Below, one piece after another: positions 46,094 through 57,388 of a stretch of 64,000 nucleotides of DNA (positions within the stretch are counted from its first letter, which is position 1; each line of letters opens with the position of its first letter). This DNA is from Phialocephala subalpina. Taxonomy: Eukaryota > Ascomycota > Leotiomycetes > Helotiales > Mollisiaceae. The stretch covers positions 313,647 through 377,646 of the forward strand of contig FJOG01000009.1 of assembly GCA_900073065.1 (NCBI GenBank), in the 5' to 3' direction. The position numbers and the translations under genes are program-made. The notes beneath the pieces were generated by a model. The model saw only the letters and a list, made by a program, of their open reading frames with translations. It was not told the origin of the DNA and made no database searches.

Positions 46094-48417
46094 ATGGGCA
46101 AGAAAAGAGTTGGCGCACTGGAGAAGGTTGATGCCGATTTGTAAGTGCCAATGTCCCCGCATTCCTGGTTCATTATAATCCAAGGCAAAAGTTAACATCT
46201 TGCAGGGCCAACCTTCAATACAAAATCCGTCGAGATCCCAAGTAAGCTACCTCAAATTGTCCCGATGTGGCTAGTGCATTGCTTATGCCTTATAGATCCT
46301 ATAGTGAAGACTTTTTGAACCAATATGGCCAATACCAGTCCCAGCGCGATATCTTCCTCGCCTCCCCCAGCACCGCAACCTCCACAGGCATAGTCTCCTT
46401 CCGCGACCTCATCGATTTCGTCGCCCATGTTGCAGACTGCTTTCCCGCAGACACTGCGTCCTTCCCCTCTGACCTCAAGACCATCCTCACACTCCACCAT
46501 GCCGAACTCGAGTCTGAACTGCGCGAAAAGATAGTTGGGTCTCTGGTACTTCTGCGGAGGAAGGAAGTGATCGATTCTGCAGAGCTGTTGAACACACTGT
46601 TCCCGATACTAGTGCAAACACCCAGCAAGACATTACGGACGCTGTTGTTCCAGAAGATACTGAGTGATCTGCGGACGAGCAATTCGAAGCACATCAACCA
46701 CAAATTGAACAAAACGATACAAACGGCACTGTTCAACCTCTTAACATCGGATCGTGCATCTGCGAAGGGAATCTGGGCAGTCAAAATTACAAGAGAGTTA
46801 TGGAAACGTCAAATATGGACCGACTCCAAAGCTGTAGAAATTATGAAGGAGGCAGCATTGGCAGACAACGAGAAGGTCATCGGTGGTGGGGTTCGGTTCT
46901 TCCTGGGCGGTGACAAAGAGCGAGAAGAGATGGAGGATGACAGTAGTGACGATGACGCGCCAGATGTTGGAAAGATGAAGCATCAGATCGGCATCAACAA
47001 GAAGAGTCGGAAATCAAAACAGAAACTCGAGGAAGCAGTCAAGAAAGTCAAGAAGACTGAGAAGAAGAAGAACCAGCCACACCCTCTCAATTTCTCAGCT
47101 CTACATCTACTGCACGACCCCCAAGGATTCGCCGAAACGCTATTTTCAAAGCATCTCCAGAACTCGAAATCGAAGCTCAACCTTGAGCAGAAGTTGCTTG
47201 TGCTACAATTAGTTTCAAGATTGGTGGGCTTGCATAAGTTGACCGTCATTTCACTCTACTCCTACTTCATCAAATACCTTACGCCAAGACAGCCATCAGT
47301 AACTTCTTTTCTCGCTTCTCTGGCTCAGGCGACACATAATTTGGTTCCCCCAGATGCATTGGAGCCGTTAGTCCAGAAGATTGCGAACGAGTTCGTATCC
47401 GAGGCGTCAGCGGCTGAAGTTGCGTCTGCAGGCTTGAACGCTATTCGAGAGATCTGCGTACGACAACCGTTAGCAATGAGTGACACACTGCTGCAAGATC
47501 TTGTCATGTATAGGAAGAGCAAAGACAAAGGTACCATGATGGCTGCCAAGGGTCTGCTTTCTCTGTACAGAGAAGTAGGTGCGGATCTGCTCAAGAAACG
47601 AGACAGAGGCAAGACTGCGACAATGGGCCTGAAAGCAGGTTCAATCAAGGAACGCAGATTTGGAGAGGAGGAAGTTGGAGGTATTGAAGGACTGGAATTA
47701 CTTGAGCAATGGAAGGCCGACGAGCGGAAACGGAAACGTGTTGAGAAGGGGCTGCCGGAGGAGCTTGGCACAGACGAAGAGGAGGCGGACTCCGAAGATG
47801 AAGAGGAGAAAGGATGGGAGAATTGGGACGCGGAAAGTGATGCAAGTTCTGATTCTGGTGGATGGATTAACGTCGATAGCGATGACGAGATTGAGATTTC
47901 GGATTCCGAGGATGACAAGCCTGCGGCGAAGAAGGTCAAACTGGATAAAGCAGCTTCTGCCGATGCGCCAGATGAAGAGAAGGAGAACAAGGATAAAGGT
48001 CTCGAGCAGAAGATTTCCACACTCGCCACAACTAAGATTCTCACTCCCGCCGACCTCGCCAAACTTCAAGAACTACGCCTCGAAGCCTCCCTCAACAAAG
48101 CAGCCAACAAACCATCCTCATCCTCTCGCGCCGCCCGACTCAAAGCCTTGACCGAAAAGCATGCTGATGACGGGCTCACAGCCGAAGACATCGAACTCGC
48201 AGCTAAGCTCCGCAAGACCACGAAGGAAGAGCGTGTAGCTCTAGCTCGCGAAGGAAAGGGTGAACGAGGTGAACATAAGTCTACGCAAGCTATTAGGAGA
48301 GCAAAGAAGGATAGTGAAGGCAAGAGTACGACGAATAGGGAGAAGGCGAGGAAGAAGAATTTCTTCCTCATCCTCTCGCGCCGCCCGACTCAAAGCCTTG
48401 ACCGAAAAGCATGCTGA
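46094..48417 (+). CDS. sda1: SDA1, 60S ribosome biogenesis factor, with altered C-terminus
   Basis: SDA1 is a nucleolar protein needed for pre-60S maturation and export and, in yeast, for G1 passage. Exons 46094-46140, 46206-46241 and 46296-48417 give 734 aa. The N-terminus (DLANLQYKIRRDPKSY, rebuilt over two introns) and the NPHPLNF-like QPHPLNFSALHLLHDPQGFAE region match the family. Helical repeats, a Lys-rich block (about 265-285), an acidic block (about 540-590) and the STTNREKARKKNF signature follow in the right order. Directly after KKNFF a perfect 250-bp tandem copy begins. Because 250 is not divisible by three, the frame shifts and stops at 48417 after about 18 foreign residues, so the usual basic tail is missing. 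Confidence 0.88.
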
Positions 48418-48616
48418 TGACGGGCTCACAGCCGAAGACATCGAACTCGCAGCTAAGCTCCGCAAGACCACGAAGGAAGAGCGTGTAGCTCTAGCTCGCG
48501 AAGGAAAGGGTGAACGAGGTGAACATAAGTCTACGCAAGCTATTAGGAGAGCAAAGAAGGATAGTGAAGGCAAGAGTACGACGAATAGGGAGAAGGCGAG
48601 GAAGAAGAATTTCTTC
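48115..48616. repeat. Perfect 250-bp tandem duplication at the SDA1 3' end
   Basis: The segment from 48115 recurs with period 250 from 48365, and I found no mismatch by eye. The match ends at 48366/48616. The junction shares only a TCCTCA hexamer. The second copy carries the same coding text in another frame, continuing open to 48724. Confidence 0.92.
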
Positions 48617-49166
48617 TCACCTGGCCTCGGTCTGACTCAAGCCAAGAAATCCGAGCACACTCGGCAAGTCAAAAAACTTATGTATTCAGGAGGGCCAACT
48701 AAGTTTTGGAAGATCCAGAGATGAAAAAGCAGTATGAGGTGGAGACGGAGGGAAGTTCCTGCGCCCAAGAACTACGAAAGCAACCTTGATTCAGATTTGA
48801 AGCTGCAATTGTCCCCTCTGCAATTGGGTTTAACGGTCCTCTTTCATTTCCCTGCTCTCTGTGTTCTAGCATCTGTTGTGAGATCTTATTTGCTGTCAAG
48901 TATTTGTTGTTCTTGTATCTCACCTCTAACCATGGGACTGAAACTTCTTTGGATGGCGTCCCACACTGCAAAGTCGGCTCCGTCAATTCTTCTTTATTAT
49001 CAACAAGTGTTTCACCAAATTTTCTCTGGACAAGGTCTAGCAACACATTCAAGCTGTGGTGGCGACTCGTCTTGCAAAGTTTTCCCCTCAAGTGAAGCAG
49101 CACCTTCGCCAAAATGTAAGCACAAACCCAACAAACCTCCCTTTATCCCTTCCCCTCCGTTCACCA

Positions 49167-49196
49167 TCGTCGTCGTCGTTGTTGTTGTTGTTGTTG
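49167..49196. repeat. (TCG)4(TTG)6 trinucleotide microsatellite
   Basis: Compound run of TCG followed by TTG units in the intergenic DNA. Confidence 0.85.
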
Positions 49197-50112
49197 CTTG
49201 AGTTTCCAAGGCGACGAACCGGCTTCTTTTATGCCCCTCCTCAACCCTATTCTTCGCTTGCGAGCACTAGCGTCCCTTTCCCCTTGATTCATCTTGCCAA
49301 GTAACTCTCCCAGTCTTAAAGCAGCGAGTGCAGCAAACGAATAACTTAAAGCGCACATCGTGCCCCGCTTTGAACGAGACAACCTGTCCATACAAGGCTC
49401 CCCAGTGTTAGAGTCTGTGGGCGCACGGGCGCAGCAGCAAGCTGCATGTCGTTGAACTGGAAAGTTCTGGTCTTTTGGAATAGATAAGGAGACACTACTC
49501 TTGTTGAGGTCTCTCGTTGATGGTAATACATCTTTTGCCGTTGGAGAAGATTATTCATACGGTCGAACAGAGGCTGTTCAGAGATCGTGACTCAAGTTCA
49601 AGCGTCACAAGGCTGAGATGTCGTGATATTGTTTGAGACAAAACGATGAAATGGAATAGTGACTTAAGGGTATGAGTCAGGTATGTGGTGTAATTGTTCG
49701 GGCTGCTATGAGGCTTTTTATAGTCTGGCATTATATAGGACAATGATGAGCAAGAAGCTGAAGTTGGAAGGTGAATTAGCAAGTGGGGGTTAAAAGGAGG
49801 GGTAGCTTTATGTGAAAACGTGAATTTCAAGTGAGTACCAGATGCTTTCACATGAAAGTAGCTACATGTCTTGGACATAAAAGCACCTTTTCGTACGAGC
49901 AGAACGTGCAAGAAATTGCAACATGCATGTTCCGGGCCATGGGAGATGGAGTGGCTATTGCTCGTTAGCGCTAGAACTACATGTAGCTATTCTCCACAGG
50001 CTATACTACTATAGAGTTTGAGAGTTTGATGCAGTTTACCGCTTAGATATTTTCATAGCTCACCTTCATTTTCGTCCTGTGGGTGTTGACAGCAAGTTGA
50101 GAAACAACGATG

Positions 50113-50152
50113 ATCTCCTTTGAGGAGAATCTCGGCTCTCGGGCCGAGCCGA
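50113..50152. promoter_or_regulatory. Palindromes in the TPR gene promoter
   Basis: CTCCT-TTG-AGGAG is followed closely by TCGGCTC (50132-50138) and GAGCCGA (50146-50152) around a TCGGGCC spacer. They lie 60-100 bp before the start codon at 50211. The CTCGGCTC core recurs at 52676 in the GC-rich motif there. Confidence 0.5.
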
Positions 50153-50210
50153 AATTGTCCGTGCACTTCGGTATCATCCCCCACTTCTGACTCTTCCTCA
50201 ACCCCTCAAC

Positions 50211-51899
50211 ATGGACGAGAAGCTACCATCCCCTGTGTCCTCACAGGATGAGTACTATGATCTTGGCTCATATCATCGGGAGATAACAACCAGAAGCAAA
50301 GATGCTCAAGCATGGTTCAATCGAGGAATCATCTGGACCTATGCCTTCAACCACGAAGAAGCCGCGAAATGCTTCGAGCACGCCATCTCGAACGACCCAA
50401 AATGCGCAATGGCATATTGGGGACTTGCCTACTCCTTAGGGCCCAACTACAACAAGCCCTGGGAAATGTTCGATGAGGAGGAGGTAGTCACAAGCGTCAA
50501 TCGAACGCATCATGCTGTCACACAAGCAAAGGAACACTTAGTTGCTGCATCACTAGTCGAGCGTGCTGTCATCAATGCGCTTCAGTTCCGGTACCCAAAA
50601 GAATGGCCAGCTAAAGAATTCTCGATGTGGAATCAACAGTACGCAGGGGCCATGGAAGCTGTGTACAAAGACTTCTCAGATAATCTCGACGTGGCGGCAC
50701 TGTACGCCGATGCGTTGATGAACCTCACGCCATGGCAGTTATGGGACTTGTCTACCGGAAAGCCTGCCAAAGGAGCGCGAACCATGGACGCAAAGGCAGT
50801 TCTCGAACGCGCCTTGGACACAGAGGAAGGACTCAAACATCCAGGTCTACTACATCTCTACATCCACCTCATGGAAATGTCCGGATCACCCGAAGCCGCC
50901 TTGACCATAGGCGACCACCTACGAGGTCTCGTCCCAGATTCCGGACATCTTAATCACATGCCAACCCATCTCGACGTCCTGTGTGGAGACTACCGACGAG
51001 CAATTGCGTCCAACTCTGACGCTATTCTTGCTGATGAGAAATTCCTTGCTCGAGACGGTCCGCTAAATTTCTATACCTTGTACAGATCGCATGATTATCA
51101 TTTCCGGATATATGCTGCTATGTTCTCTGGGCAATCCAAGATTGCTCTTCAGACTGTGGACCAATTGGAGCAGTCGATTCTGGAAGATTTGCTGCGTGTC
51201 AAATCACCTCCCATGGCGGACTGGCTGGAAGGTTTCGTGAGCACGAAGATACATGTCCTGGTTCGATTCGGACGATGGCAAGATCTCATAGATCTTGAAC
51301 TCCCACAAGACCAGGAGATCTACTGTGTCACGACTGCGATGATCCATTACGGAAAAGGCGTCGCGTTCGCAGCAATTGGCAAGGTCTCAGAAGCAGAAGA
51401 CGAACGCAACCTGTTTCAAGAAGGAGTAAGACGTGTGCCCGCATCACGCACACTATTCAACAACACATGTATTGACATCCTGACCATCGCCTCCGCAATG
51501 CTGAATGGAGAGATTGCCTACCGCCAAGGAGATTTTGACCTCGCATTCCAAAAACTTCGGCAATCTATTGCACTCGATGACAGCCTGCCATATGACGAGC
51601 CTTGGGGCTGGATGCAGCCCACCCGGCACGCATACGGTGCTCTTCTGCTTGAGCAAGGACAGGTAGAAGAGGCGGCGAAGGTGTATGCTGCTGACCTTGG
51701 ATTTGATGACACATTACCGAGGGCATTGAGACATCCGAATAATGTTTGGGCGTTACATGGGTATTATGAGTGTTTAATGAAGTTGGGGAGGAGGGCTGAG
51801 GCGAGGATTGTAGAGCCGCAATTGAAGATGGCGGCGGCCGTTGCGGATGTGCCAATTAGGTCGTCATGCTTTTGCAGACTTGAGACGGAGGAGAATTAG
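50211..51899 (+). CDS. TPR-domain protein, 562 aa, intronless
   Basis: A conserved TPR-repeat protein of a type shared by fungi and bacteria, with no defined reaction. A single exon from ATG 50211. The first TPR is clear (AWFNRGIIWTYAFNHEEAAKCF, then HAISNDPKCAMAYWGLAYSLG). Others follow at about 215-265 (LLHLYIHLMEMSGSPEAALTI), 425-460 (GEIAYRQGDFDLAFQKLRQSI) and 485-560 (YGALLLEQGQVEEAAKVY). A His-rich stretch GHLNHMPTHLDVLCGDY near residue 250 is a conserved-looking feature. No signal or membrane segments, so it is probably cytosolic. The end CFCRLETEEN is Cys-containing. The lack of introns and the similarity to bacterial proteins make an old bacterial origin possible, but I cannot show it. 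Confidence 0.85.
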   Translation: MDEKLPSPVSSQDEYYDLGSYHREITTRSKDAQAWFNRGIIWTYAFNHEEAAKCFEHAISNDPKCAMAYWGLAYSLGPNYNKPWEMFDEEEVVTSVNRTHHAVTQAKEHLVAASLVERAVINALQFRYPKEWPAKEFSMWNQQYAGAMEAVYKDFSDNLDVAALYADALMNLTPWQLWDLSTGKPAKGARTMDAKAVLERALDTEEGLKHPGLLHLYIHLMEMSGSPEAALTIGDHLRGLVPDSGHLNHMPTHLDVLCGDYRRAIASNSDAILADEKFLARDGPLNFYTLYRSHDYHFRIYAAMFSGQSKIALQTVDQLEQSILEDLLRVKSPPMADWLEGFVSTKIHVLVRFGRWQDLIDLELPQDQEIYCVTTAMIHYGKGVAFAAIGKVSEAEDERNLFQEGVRRVPASRTLFNNTCIDILTIASAMLNGEIAYRQGDFDLAFQKLRQSIALDDSLPYDEPWGWMQPTRHAYGALLLEQGQVEEAAKVYAADLGFDDTLPRALRHPNNVWALHGYYECLMKLGRRAEARIVEPQLKMAAAVADVPIRSSCFCRLETEEN

Positions 51900-53422
51900 C
51901 GATCTGAGCTTCAAACTACCTACCTCGGCCGTCCTCATCGCTTTTTGTATGTTTGAAATCGCAGGACTTAGGGGCGAATGAGAAAGTGTCTCTCACCTGC
52001 TCGGATATTGCTTCCACTCATCTCTCTCCTCGCCCCTCATTTTCCTCTTCTTCTTTTTGAGGTTTCTGGCCTTGGCATCTTTCTATCCAAGGTGCAGTAC
52101 TGTTTCCAAGTGAGAGCAATCATATCAAGCAGCAAGTGCTACTTCGAGAATTCCTAGCCTTACAGGCATGCCAAACGCGGGATACCAACAAGATGTTGAC
52201 AGGAATCATCCTAGCTACTCCCCAATATGGATCATACCCAAAGTTCGAACACTTTCGGATCTCACCATCAAATATTGATGTCATGCATGGTCAGCACAGA
52301 AGCCCAGAGGTCATTGGGTTCTTTCAAACAATTCTCTGAAGTTCGAGTTATCTTCTGCATGATTGTCTTAACATTGGAGAGAGATTGCAACTTGTCGGCG
52401 GGCTTTCACTAGCTTTTGATGGAGGTTCAGGGGCAAGGTCTCGGTTCATCAGAAGTCGTATTTCTTGATCTGGGTTCAGATGAATGTCCTTGACTTTTGG
52501 GCACTTTGAAACGCGAGAGTCTGCATCGGTGGAGAAATAGAAACAAAATTTCGATACAAGAATCAAAGCCTCTCAATGCATGCAAGTTCCTCGCTTAAGG
52601 TACTTTAGATTTCATGACAAACACTTGAGATTGCTGAATGTGAGACCAAGTTCGGATAGTTGTCTCGGACATCGACCTCGGCTCGGCTCCCCGCCAAATG
52701 TTGGTAGAAACTGCACATAGCATATGAGTATGGCGTTGCTTTACTCAATGTTCCACTTGACTGGATACTTTGATTATCACTTTCCTGTTATTGCTTCGAG
52801 CAAGGCTCCTCCCATCATTCTCAAAAGCAGAGTACACATTATGCTACCGAGTGCCATCATTGACGGTGGCAGTAGAGGAGATTTCACACTCTTGAGATGG
52901 ATGTCCATGGCTGTATCAGTGATTGAGTGTAGACTTATTTTATCTTTGCAAGAACATTCAACAAAACTTTCAGTGCCAATAACAATCACTCTTTGGCTCT
53001 ATAGTCCTCACCTCGTCAAACAGATCTTTCCCAGATTTATCGCGATTTCAAACAGTTCGTTTGACCCGCACCTTCAACCGAGAAGTCAATCCCACCTCAA
53101 GATCTGTATCATTGGATGCAAGTACGACTTCACCAAATACATGGTTGCCTTTGATAGAGGGATCTCCTTTGTTTCACAATCAATTCTCAAATACAAGGAA
53201 ATAAAATTTGATACAGCGCGCACAAAATCCACAGAACTTGAGGCGGAATTGTTTAGCGCAGGAGCCTTCTTATTCCGCTTTGAAATATATATTACTATTC
53301 TTCAAACGTCGGAAATCGTCTTAGAAAGCCTGCGAGTTTCCAACCAAAAGGTATAATACATTATCCTTAAAATTGTGCCTTGTATCCAAGATCCAAGCCC
53401 CAAGTCGTCAAACCTATATCCT
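51900..53422. other. AT-rich intergenic region at the left side of the 52.7-57.6 kb island
   Basis: A 210-codon open frame at 52724-53356 (plus) has no domain and AT-rich codon use; it may be chance or decayed sequence. The GC-rich motif at 52662-52697 sits here. Nothing else is recognised. Confidence 0.4.
52662..52697 (+). repeat. GC-rich motif, copy 1 (left edge of island)
   Basis: GTCTCGGAC, five extra bases (ATCGA), then CCTCGGCTCGGCTCCCCGCC and AAA. The same motif without the five bases and with two changes is at 57601. Confidence 0.8.
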
Positions 53423-54721
53423 CTAACGCCGCGCCAGACGTTGAGAATGCATGCTATCAAACATATATCGTATCTCCATCTCAATTCGTTGCGTCTCATC
53501 GTCCGCGTCGCAACCGAAATCCCATTGCCTGTCCCAATCTTCATGCCACTGCGTTTCGATCTCCCAAGCACGAATGCTTGACATGCTGTAAATTCTGTCA
53601 AACCGCTCTCGCCTCTGCATCTCAACTCGATAGGCATCGTCAAGACGATCCAGTCTATAGTTTTGTTGATTCCAATCCTGACGCCGCTGTTGTTCCTTGT
53701 TGCGGGCTTGGGCATCGGTAGCGTCCTCCGTCGCAGCGGAGGACGCACGGCGCGAGGAGCGTCTGGAAAAATGCTGTCGAGTTCTGTCGAATGCGCTCTC
53801 GACTCTGTTCGTGTAACCAAAAGGTGCCAGCAGTTCAGCCGTACAAATGGGTCGTGGTTCATCACAGACAGCACTTGAAAATCGGAAGTCAAGTGGCTTA
53901 ACATAGTCCTCAAAGACATTTTGCTTGTAGACAACGCCTTCGCCGAGTACAATGTTGGATGCGCAGTTCTCCAGAACTTCAAACGTAACTAGAATTTGCT
54001 TTCCATCAGCAAAAGTCCAGTGTACACGTGTTTGCCCGACTGTTCGTTGAGTACTGCCGTCCGCAGAAATAAGATAGTTCCGAGCTTTGTGGGTGCAATC
54101 TATAGCAAGTCCGAGGCATTTTGCGTAACTGTGTAATTATTAGTAATAAAGTATTGGAATTGCCAACGAAGGAGGGTAGAAGAACTCACTGATAGTCTAT
54201 CACATTACACTCAGCTCCAGTGTCTAACAAGGCAAACACGTCTTTCCACAGCCCAAGAGAGCCTGTGATAGACGAAGAAGACTTGCCCAAAAGGCAGAAC
54301 TGGAAGGGGCGTGGGGAGATGCAGTTGCTTATTCGATATGCGTACTTGGACAACGTTTGAGTTTCGGTCAAGAATTGGCTTCCCAGTATCACGTCGAAAA
54401 GACACATCTCCAGTACAGGACAAGTCAGTGTGTAAGCCTTGAATGGGTCCGCAAGCTCCCACTGAACTTGGACTATTCCTGTAAACTCGTCAGCTACCGC
54501 TGAAAAAGGTGTTGTACTCCATTGCTCAAATGCTTACCGATCGACCTAACCCTTTTCTTGTTTCCAAGCTCGAAAAGCTGCGTTTTTCTAAAATCAATTC
54601 CCAGACCTAGCTTTCGTACATAGTCTAGTGACATAATGTTTTGCGATGCTCCAGTATCAGCGAAGACAGCGGGGGAGGTTCCGTTTATAAATCCTCGCAA
54701 TCCACGTTTCTTTTGGGCCAT
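53423..54721 (-). CDS. Two-lobed retropepsin-like aspartic protease protein (domesticated retroelement type)
   Basis: A predicted aspartyl-protease-fold protein, 392 aa. Exons (minus) 54721-54538, 54478-54190 and 54128-53423 have donors GTAAGC and GTGAGT and acceptors CAG and CAG. Each lobe has its own catalytic triplet: FADTGAS with Asp22 and LLDTGAE with Asp147, each followed by a hydrophobic-Gly strand (VILGSQFL and IVLGEGVV) as in retropepsins. Residues from about 265 on form a charged Arg/Gln/Glu-rich helical tail with many Trp and Tyr. No reverse transcriptase, RNase H, integrase, Gag zinc knuckle or LTR is next to it, and it contains introns, so it looks like a host gene and not a live element. 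Activity and substrate are unknown. The first ATG in frame after a stop was used, so the N-terminus may be longer through an unseen exon. Confidence 0.72.
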
Positions 54722-55213
54722 GGTCCGCACCCTCGACCCAGATACAGAAGAGTTTCCAAGCCGTTCCAATAGCTCTCAAGCGATGGAAAATGGTTATAAA
54801 CCTCCCAAAGATAGGGGCCTATATTAGTTGCGGAAGTGGTCAGGGCAAAAGGAATGGTATTGATGTCAAATCTGCCCTTCTAGCTAAGTGGGAATGTCTC
54901 CTTAATAAAGTGCTCTTATTGACTTATTTCGATCAGGCAGAGTTTCCTAGTAAATCAATGAGTCACCGGTAATGTGGCTTCATGCCAACATGTGACGTAT
55001 CCCTCCAGGCATCTCCACCGATTCTGAATGCTCCAACTGACAGCCTAGAATCAGCACGCAAATCCCCCGGCAAAATGCAGTCGTGGGTGTGTCGATTGAG
55101 AGGTACAAGAAAAAGTTAAGGCTTTCACGGTGGATAATGATATTGAGTAACTATCGATCATCAATATTGGGTTTACGGGTAAACAACAAGAGCAACATAC
55201 CAACATAGTTAAT
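54722..55213. other. Intergenic region
   Basis: 0.5 kb. A 96-codon minus-strand frame at 55051-55341 overlaps the end of the membrane-protein gene in another frame and is probably chance. Confidence 0.4.
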
Positions 55214-55874
55214 CTATGAAAAAACGATTTCAAAACAAAGGGAACGACAAATCCAAGCAGACACCAAAAATAACGATTTGTCAGAATGTCTATAGCGGAT
55301 GCAATGAAGGCGAGCGCCCCAGTATGCGATAATTCGGCCAAGCCAACCCAAGATATGCCAGATGTAGGTCAGTTTAAGCTGAGCCAATTTAGAGGTCCCC
55401 AGCAACCAACGAAAAGGTCCGTCTTGACGGATTCTATAATATGCAAACTGTGTAGGTCCTTTTAATGTACCCAGCGCCATAAACCTTATCACTATAAGCG
55501 GCGAGATGAAACATGATATGCCGAAGGATTCGTATGCACTGCGTGTGGTCTGGGAGTAGGACGGATGGCAGTAGCTCCAGTACAGCCAGATGGGGATGAA
55601 AGTGACAATAAGGTAGGATGGCAGAGCAAATAAGGGTTTCAATAAGCTGCAGATCATCAGCGGAAGGACCCATTTTGAAAAGTGGAACGTAAGCTTACCA
55701 TGTTGTCAAATTATCGATTGTGTATTGTCTTATAACATAGCGACTATACAGTTCCCGCGTATAAACGACGCGAAGGTATTCCATTAGCCCTCGCAAAGTA
55801 GCAAGAACGACTACTGTTGCTAAAAGGATATGTTGTATAGCGATAATCATCTCTTTGACGCCAGGCGCTGCCAT
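55214..55874 (-). CDS. Small multi-pass membrane protein, 202 aa
   Basis: I do not recognise the family. Exons (minus) 55874-55699 and 55646-55214 (donor GTAAGC, acceptor CAG, branch-like CTGATGATC) give 202 aa. Hydrophobic segments are at about 8-34 (IIAIQHILLATVVVLATL), 61-82 (FALPSYLIVTFIPIWLYW), 95-115 (SFGISCFISPLIVIRFMAL) and possibly 145-170 (LTYIWHILGWLGRIIAYW). No signal peptide and no conserved charged active-site pattern. The ORF upstream of Met 55874 is open for 28 more codons, but this ATG opens directly before the first helix. It lies between the retropepsin-like gene (same strand) and the DUF6594 relic (opposite strand). Confidence 0.6.
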
Positions 55875-56511
55875 GGCGCGGTATGGAATTGAACATGGCT
55901 CGTGGAGCCGCGAAGAGTGGCGGATTGAGTTGTGCTGGATTTCTCTGAAGTCCCTCAACGCAGGGCGGATGCTGACTATGTGGCAGACTTTGTCGCGACG
56001 CAGAGGGTTCGTGAAAATCTACCAAAACATGAAGCAGATTTTAGGCATGGGACTGCGAGTTTGTAGAGAGCGAGAAAAATCGCTATCGTCGAGAGGGCTC
56101 TGGCCAGGCGCACCCAGTTGAGACTTTTAAAGGAGGCACCAATCACTGAAGGATTGCCGTCATTGGTGTAACAGGAACACCGTTTTCAAACTTCCACGAA
56201 GCAAGCAAGCTATTAGGCTGAATCAATGTCGAGTCCGCTCGAGTGTTGTAAACGAGGGCAGGATTGCAACTGATGGACCTGCAGCTAAAAGGAATTATTC
56301 ACGATCGTCAGCAGGATATTTACAGTAGATGGTTTTCAGAGCGGTCCCTTTTTCTTCAGCGTCACGTCCACTGGTTTTCAGGGCATGCCACACCCCTCCA
56401 AGGACCAACGAAGGAATATCATCTTGAACTTCGAGCATCTTTCTCTTTGTTCCCCTCCACGTCGGATAAGCTTTCTATGGCGACGGATACTCAAATATTG
56501 GGAAAGCTAAG

Positions 56512-57388
56512 AGGCCAACGCGCTCGAGGCCCAGCAACAAGCTCTAGACGATGCCGATTTCAAAAGTGCCTGCTTCATTGCGGCAGGAGCTGCTCGAAAA
56601 TGGGAGCACTATAGCACTGGTACAAACGCAGGCATGGTTGCACATCGAGATTTGCAGGAGAAGATCAATGTGAAGTTAAGAGAGTACCGTAAGCTTGAGC
56701 CCCGACATTTCGAGGTACAGATGAAAAAGCTGACAATCAAGACAAGATGAGGCTCTCTTGTAGAAAGCCAGATACTTGCTCTTAAGACGCTTACTTCTCG
56801 ATCCCTGATAAATGCGAAGCGCTGGTTCAGCAATGGGGGACAACCAATTTTGCTAGGACGGAATGCTCAACTTTTCGAGGACGAAAATGATTTGGCTGCA
56901 CTTGCGCCACCTGACGAAGATAGGTTGAACAGATTACTGAGAACGTTATTTGGGTGGATTTTGGAAGTTTGTGATGCCCCTAATCATTTGGAAAAGCATT
57001 TGATATTGACTTGAAGTGTAGGACAAAGCTTCCCGCGACCTTCGCCTAGAGGAGGGAGGCGATCTGTACTATTTCTCAGAGAAGAAAATCCAGCGGGCTA
57101 GTCTCGTGTTATCAATTCTCTTCAGTGCTCCTTCTGATCGGTGGAATCGCTTGTCTTTATCAAGTTTCTGATCGGGGTAAGGGCTTGATACTAGGCATGA
57201 TTGTGTTGTTTACTTGCCTGTTTGCTGTGGTCGTCGGACTTCTCACCAACGCCAGAAGGGCAGAGATATTTGGGTCGACAGCTGCGTAAGATTATCTTAC
57301 TCTTAGAAGAACTTTCACTCTGACATTATGGTGAAGTTATGTCGCCGTCTTGGTGTTATTCGTCAGCAATCCTCCAGGAACTAATTGA
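56512..57388 (+). pseudogene. DUF6594-type membrane protein gene, frameshifted
   Basis: Pieces of the fungal DUF6594 family appear in order: a charged helical part (DDADFKSACFIAAGAARKWEH), then LVESQILALKTL with LAALAPPDEDRL, then GGDLYYFSEKKIQR, and three closely spaced C-terminal membrane helices (LLLIGGIACLYQ, LILGMIVLFTCLFAVVVGLL, YVAVLVLFVSNPPGTN). Introns 56689-56751, 56967-57021 (GTTTGT donor) and 57286-57336 keep the frame, but at about 57125 the coding text jumps frame with no splice signal. The 5' end before 56512 is also unclear: an in-frame TAA and no good start. It is most simply a decayed gene; one missing base in the assembly is the alternative. Function of the family is unknown. 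Confidence 0.6.

Larger units (their letters stand above)
48617..50210. other. Intergenic region with trinucleotide repeat
   Basis: 1.6 kb between the SDA1 duplication and the TPR gene. It contains (TCG)n(TTG)n at 49167-49196 and, just before the TPR gene, palindromes at 50113-50152. ORFs at 48734-49201 and 49555-49911 lack domains and overlap on both strands. Confidence 0.45.

Noticed and set aside
47325..48062. 245-codon Ser-rich minus ORF
   Set aside because: It mirrors the acidic region of SDA1 on the opposite strand.
53302..53982. 226-codon minus-strand ORF
   Set aside because: It is an out-of-frame shadow of the retropepsin-like gene's last exon.
53423..54721. Live LTR retrotransposon
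   Set aside because: No reverse transcriptase, integrase, RNase H, primer-binding site or LTR pair is seen, and the gene has introns.
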